A DNA stretch of 52,035 nucleotides, from assembly GCF_015163655.1 (NCBI RefSeq), contig NZ_JADEUF010000012.1, forward strand, positions 1-52,035. Direction: 5' to 3'. The notes below the pieces were generated by a model that saw only the letters and a program-made list of their open reading frames with translations, was not told where the DNA came from and did not search any database. This document shows positions 51,984 through 52,035 of the stretch, one piece after another (positions within the stretch are counted from its first letter, which is position 1; each line of letters starts with the position of its first letter). This stretch comes from Xenorhabdus griffiniae (lineage in GTDB: Bacteria > Pseudomonadota > Gammaproteobacteria > Enterobacterales > Enterobacteriaceae). The translations under genes and the position numbers were made by a program.

Positions 51984-52035
51984 ATGTCAATTATTATTTA
52001 CAATGACTATCTAATAAATGAGATGTTTCTTAGTC
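51984..52035 (+). CDS. Start of an unidentified gene, cut by window edge
   Basis: ATG at 51984 with AAGGA 11 bases upstream opens a frame that stays open to the window end (17 codons: MSIIIYNDYLINEMFLS). It is divergent from the degenerate ABC gene, so the two may share a regulatory region. Too short to identify. Confidence 0.45.
   Translation, partial: MSIIIYNDYLINEMFLS

Overview
The window looks like the chromosome of an entomopathogenic enterobacterium of the family Morganellaceae, most likely Xenorhabdus (Photorhabdus is the alternative). This rests on an AT-rich base composition, housekeeping proteins very close to E. coli K-12, an MR/P-type fimbrial operon with the mrx layout (pilin, usher, chaperone, minor subunit, tip adhesin, MrpJ-type regulator), and a recurrent ~107-bp palindromic element seen four times. 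The genus is inferred from recalled family knowledge; no database search was possible.

Layout. (1) 1-7016: an mrx-type chaperone-usher fimbrial operon on + (mrxA, usher mrxC, chaperone mrxD, mrxG, mrxH, mrxJ) ending in a strong terminator. (2) 7043-40839: the E. coli '0-minute' block in inverted order, mainly on -: carB-carA, dapB, ispH-fkpB-lspA-ileS-ribF, rpsT(+), nhaR-nhaA, dnaJ-dnaK, satP(+), mog, talB, yaaA(+), thrC-thrB-thrA with leader peptide thrL. (3) 41516-51028: the continuation of the same block: arcA(+), creA, rob(+), gpmB, yjjX(+), trpR, slt, ettA(+). (4) 51104-52035: a degenerate ABC ATPase gene (-) and the first 17 codons of a divergent gene (+) cut by the window edge.

Accessory insertions sit between conserved genes: a tandem pair of GNAT-like proteins sharing an N-terminal tag (dapB/ispH), an EamA-type permease (nhaA/dnaJ), an MHS-type MFS permease plus a beta-glucoside PTS and 6-phospho-beta-glucosidase pair (satP/mog), and a MazEF-type toxin-antitoxin module (slt/ettA). 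Compared with E. coli, creBCD, yaaJ and rihC are absent from their expected places.

Function. The core genes cover carbamoyl phosphate (carAB), diaminopimelate/lysine (dapB) and threonine (thrABC) synthesis, isoprenoid and flavin cofactors, lipoprotein maturation, isoleucyl-tRNA, the DnaK/DnaJ chaperone, sodium/proton homeostasis, anaerobic control (ArcA), stress control (Rob), tryptophan control (TrpR), murein turnover (Slt) and translation-gate control (EttA). Regulatory sites readable directly include tandem ARG boxes at carA, the sigma32 promoter of dnaK, an FNR box at arcA, a trp operator at trpR, and the thr attenuator. Three genes (carA, rpsT, ettA) use TTG starts. No rRNA, tRNA, CRISPR array, complete insertion sequence or prophage was recognised.

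The most unusual items are the ABC-type protein with nearly all nucleotide-binding motifs altered (51104-51832), the paired GNAT-like proteins (13244-14703), the dispersed palindromic element, and a possible RNA switch between mrxA and the usher gene.
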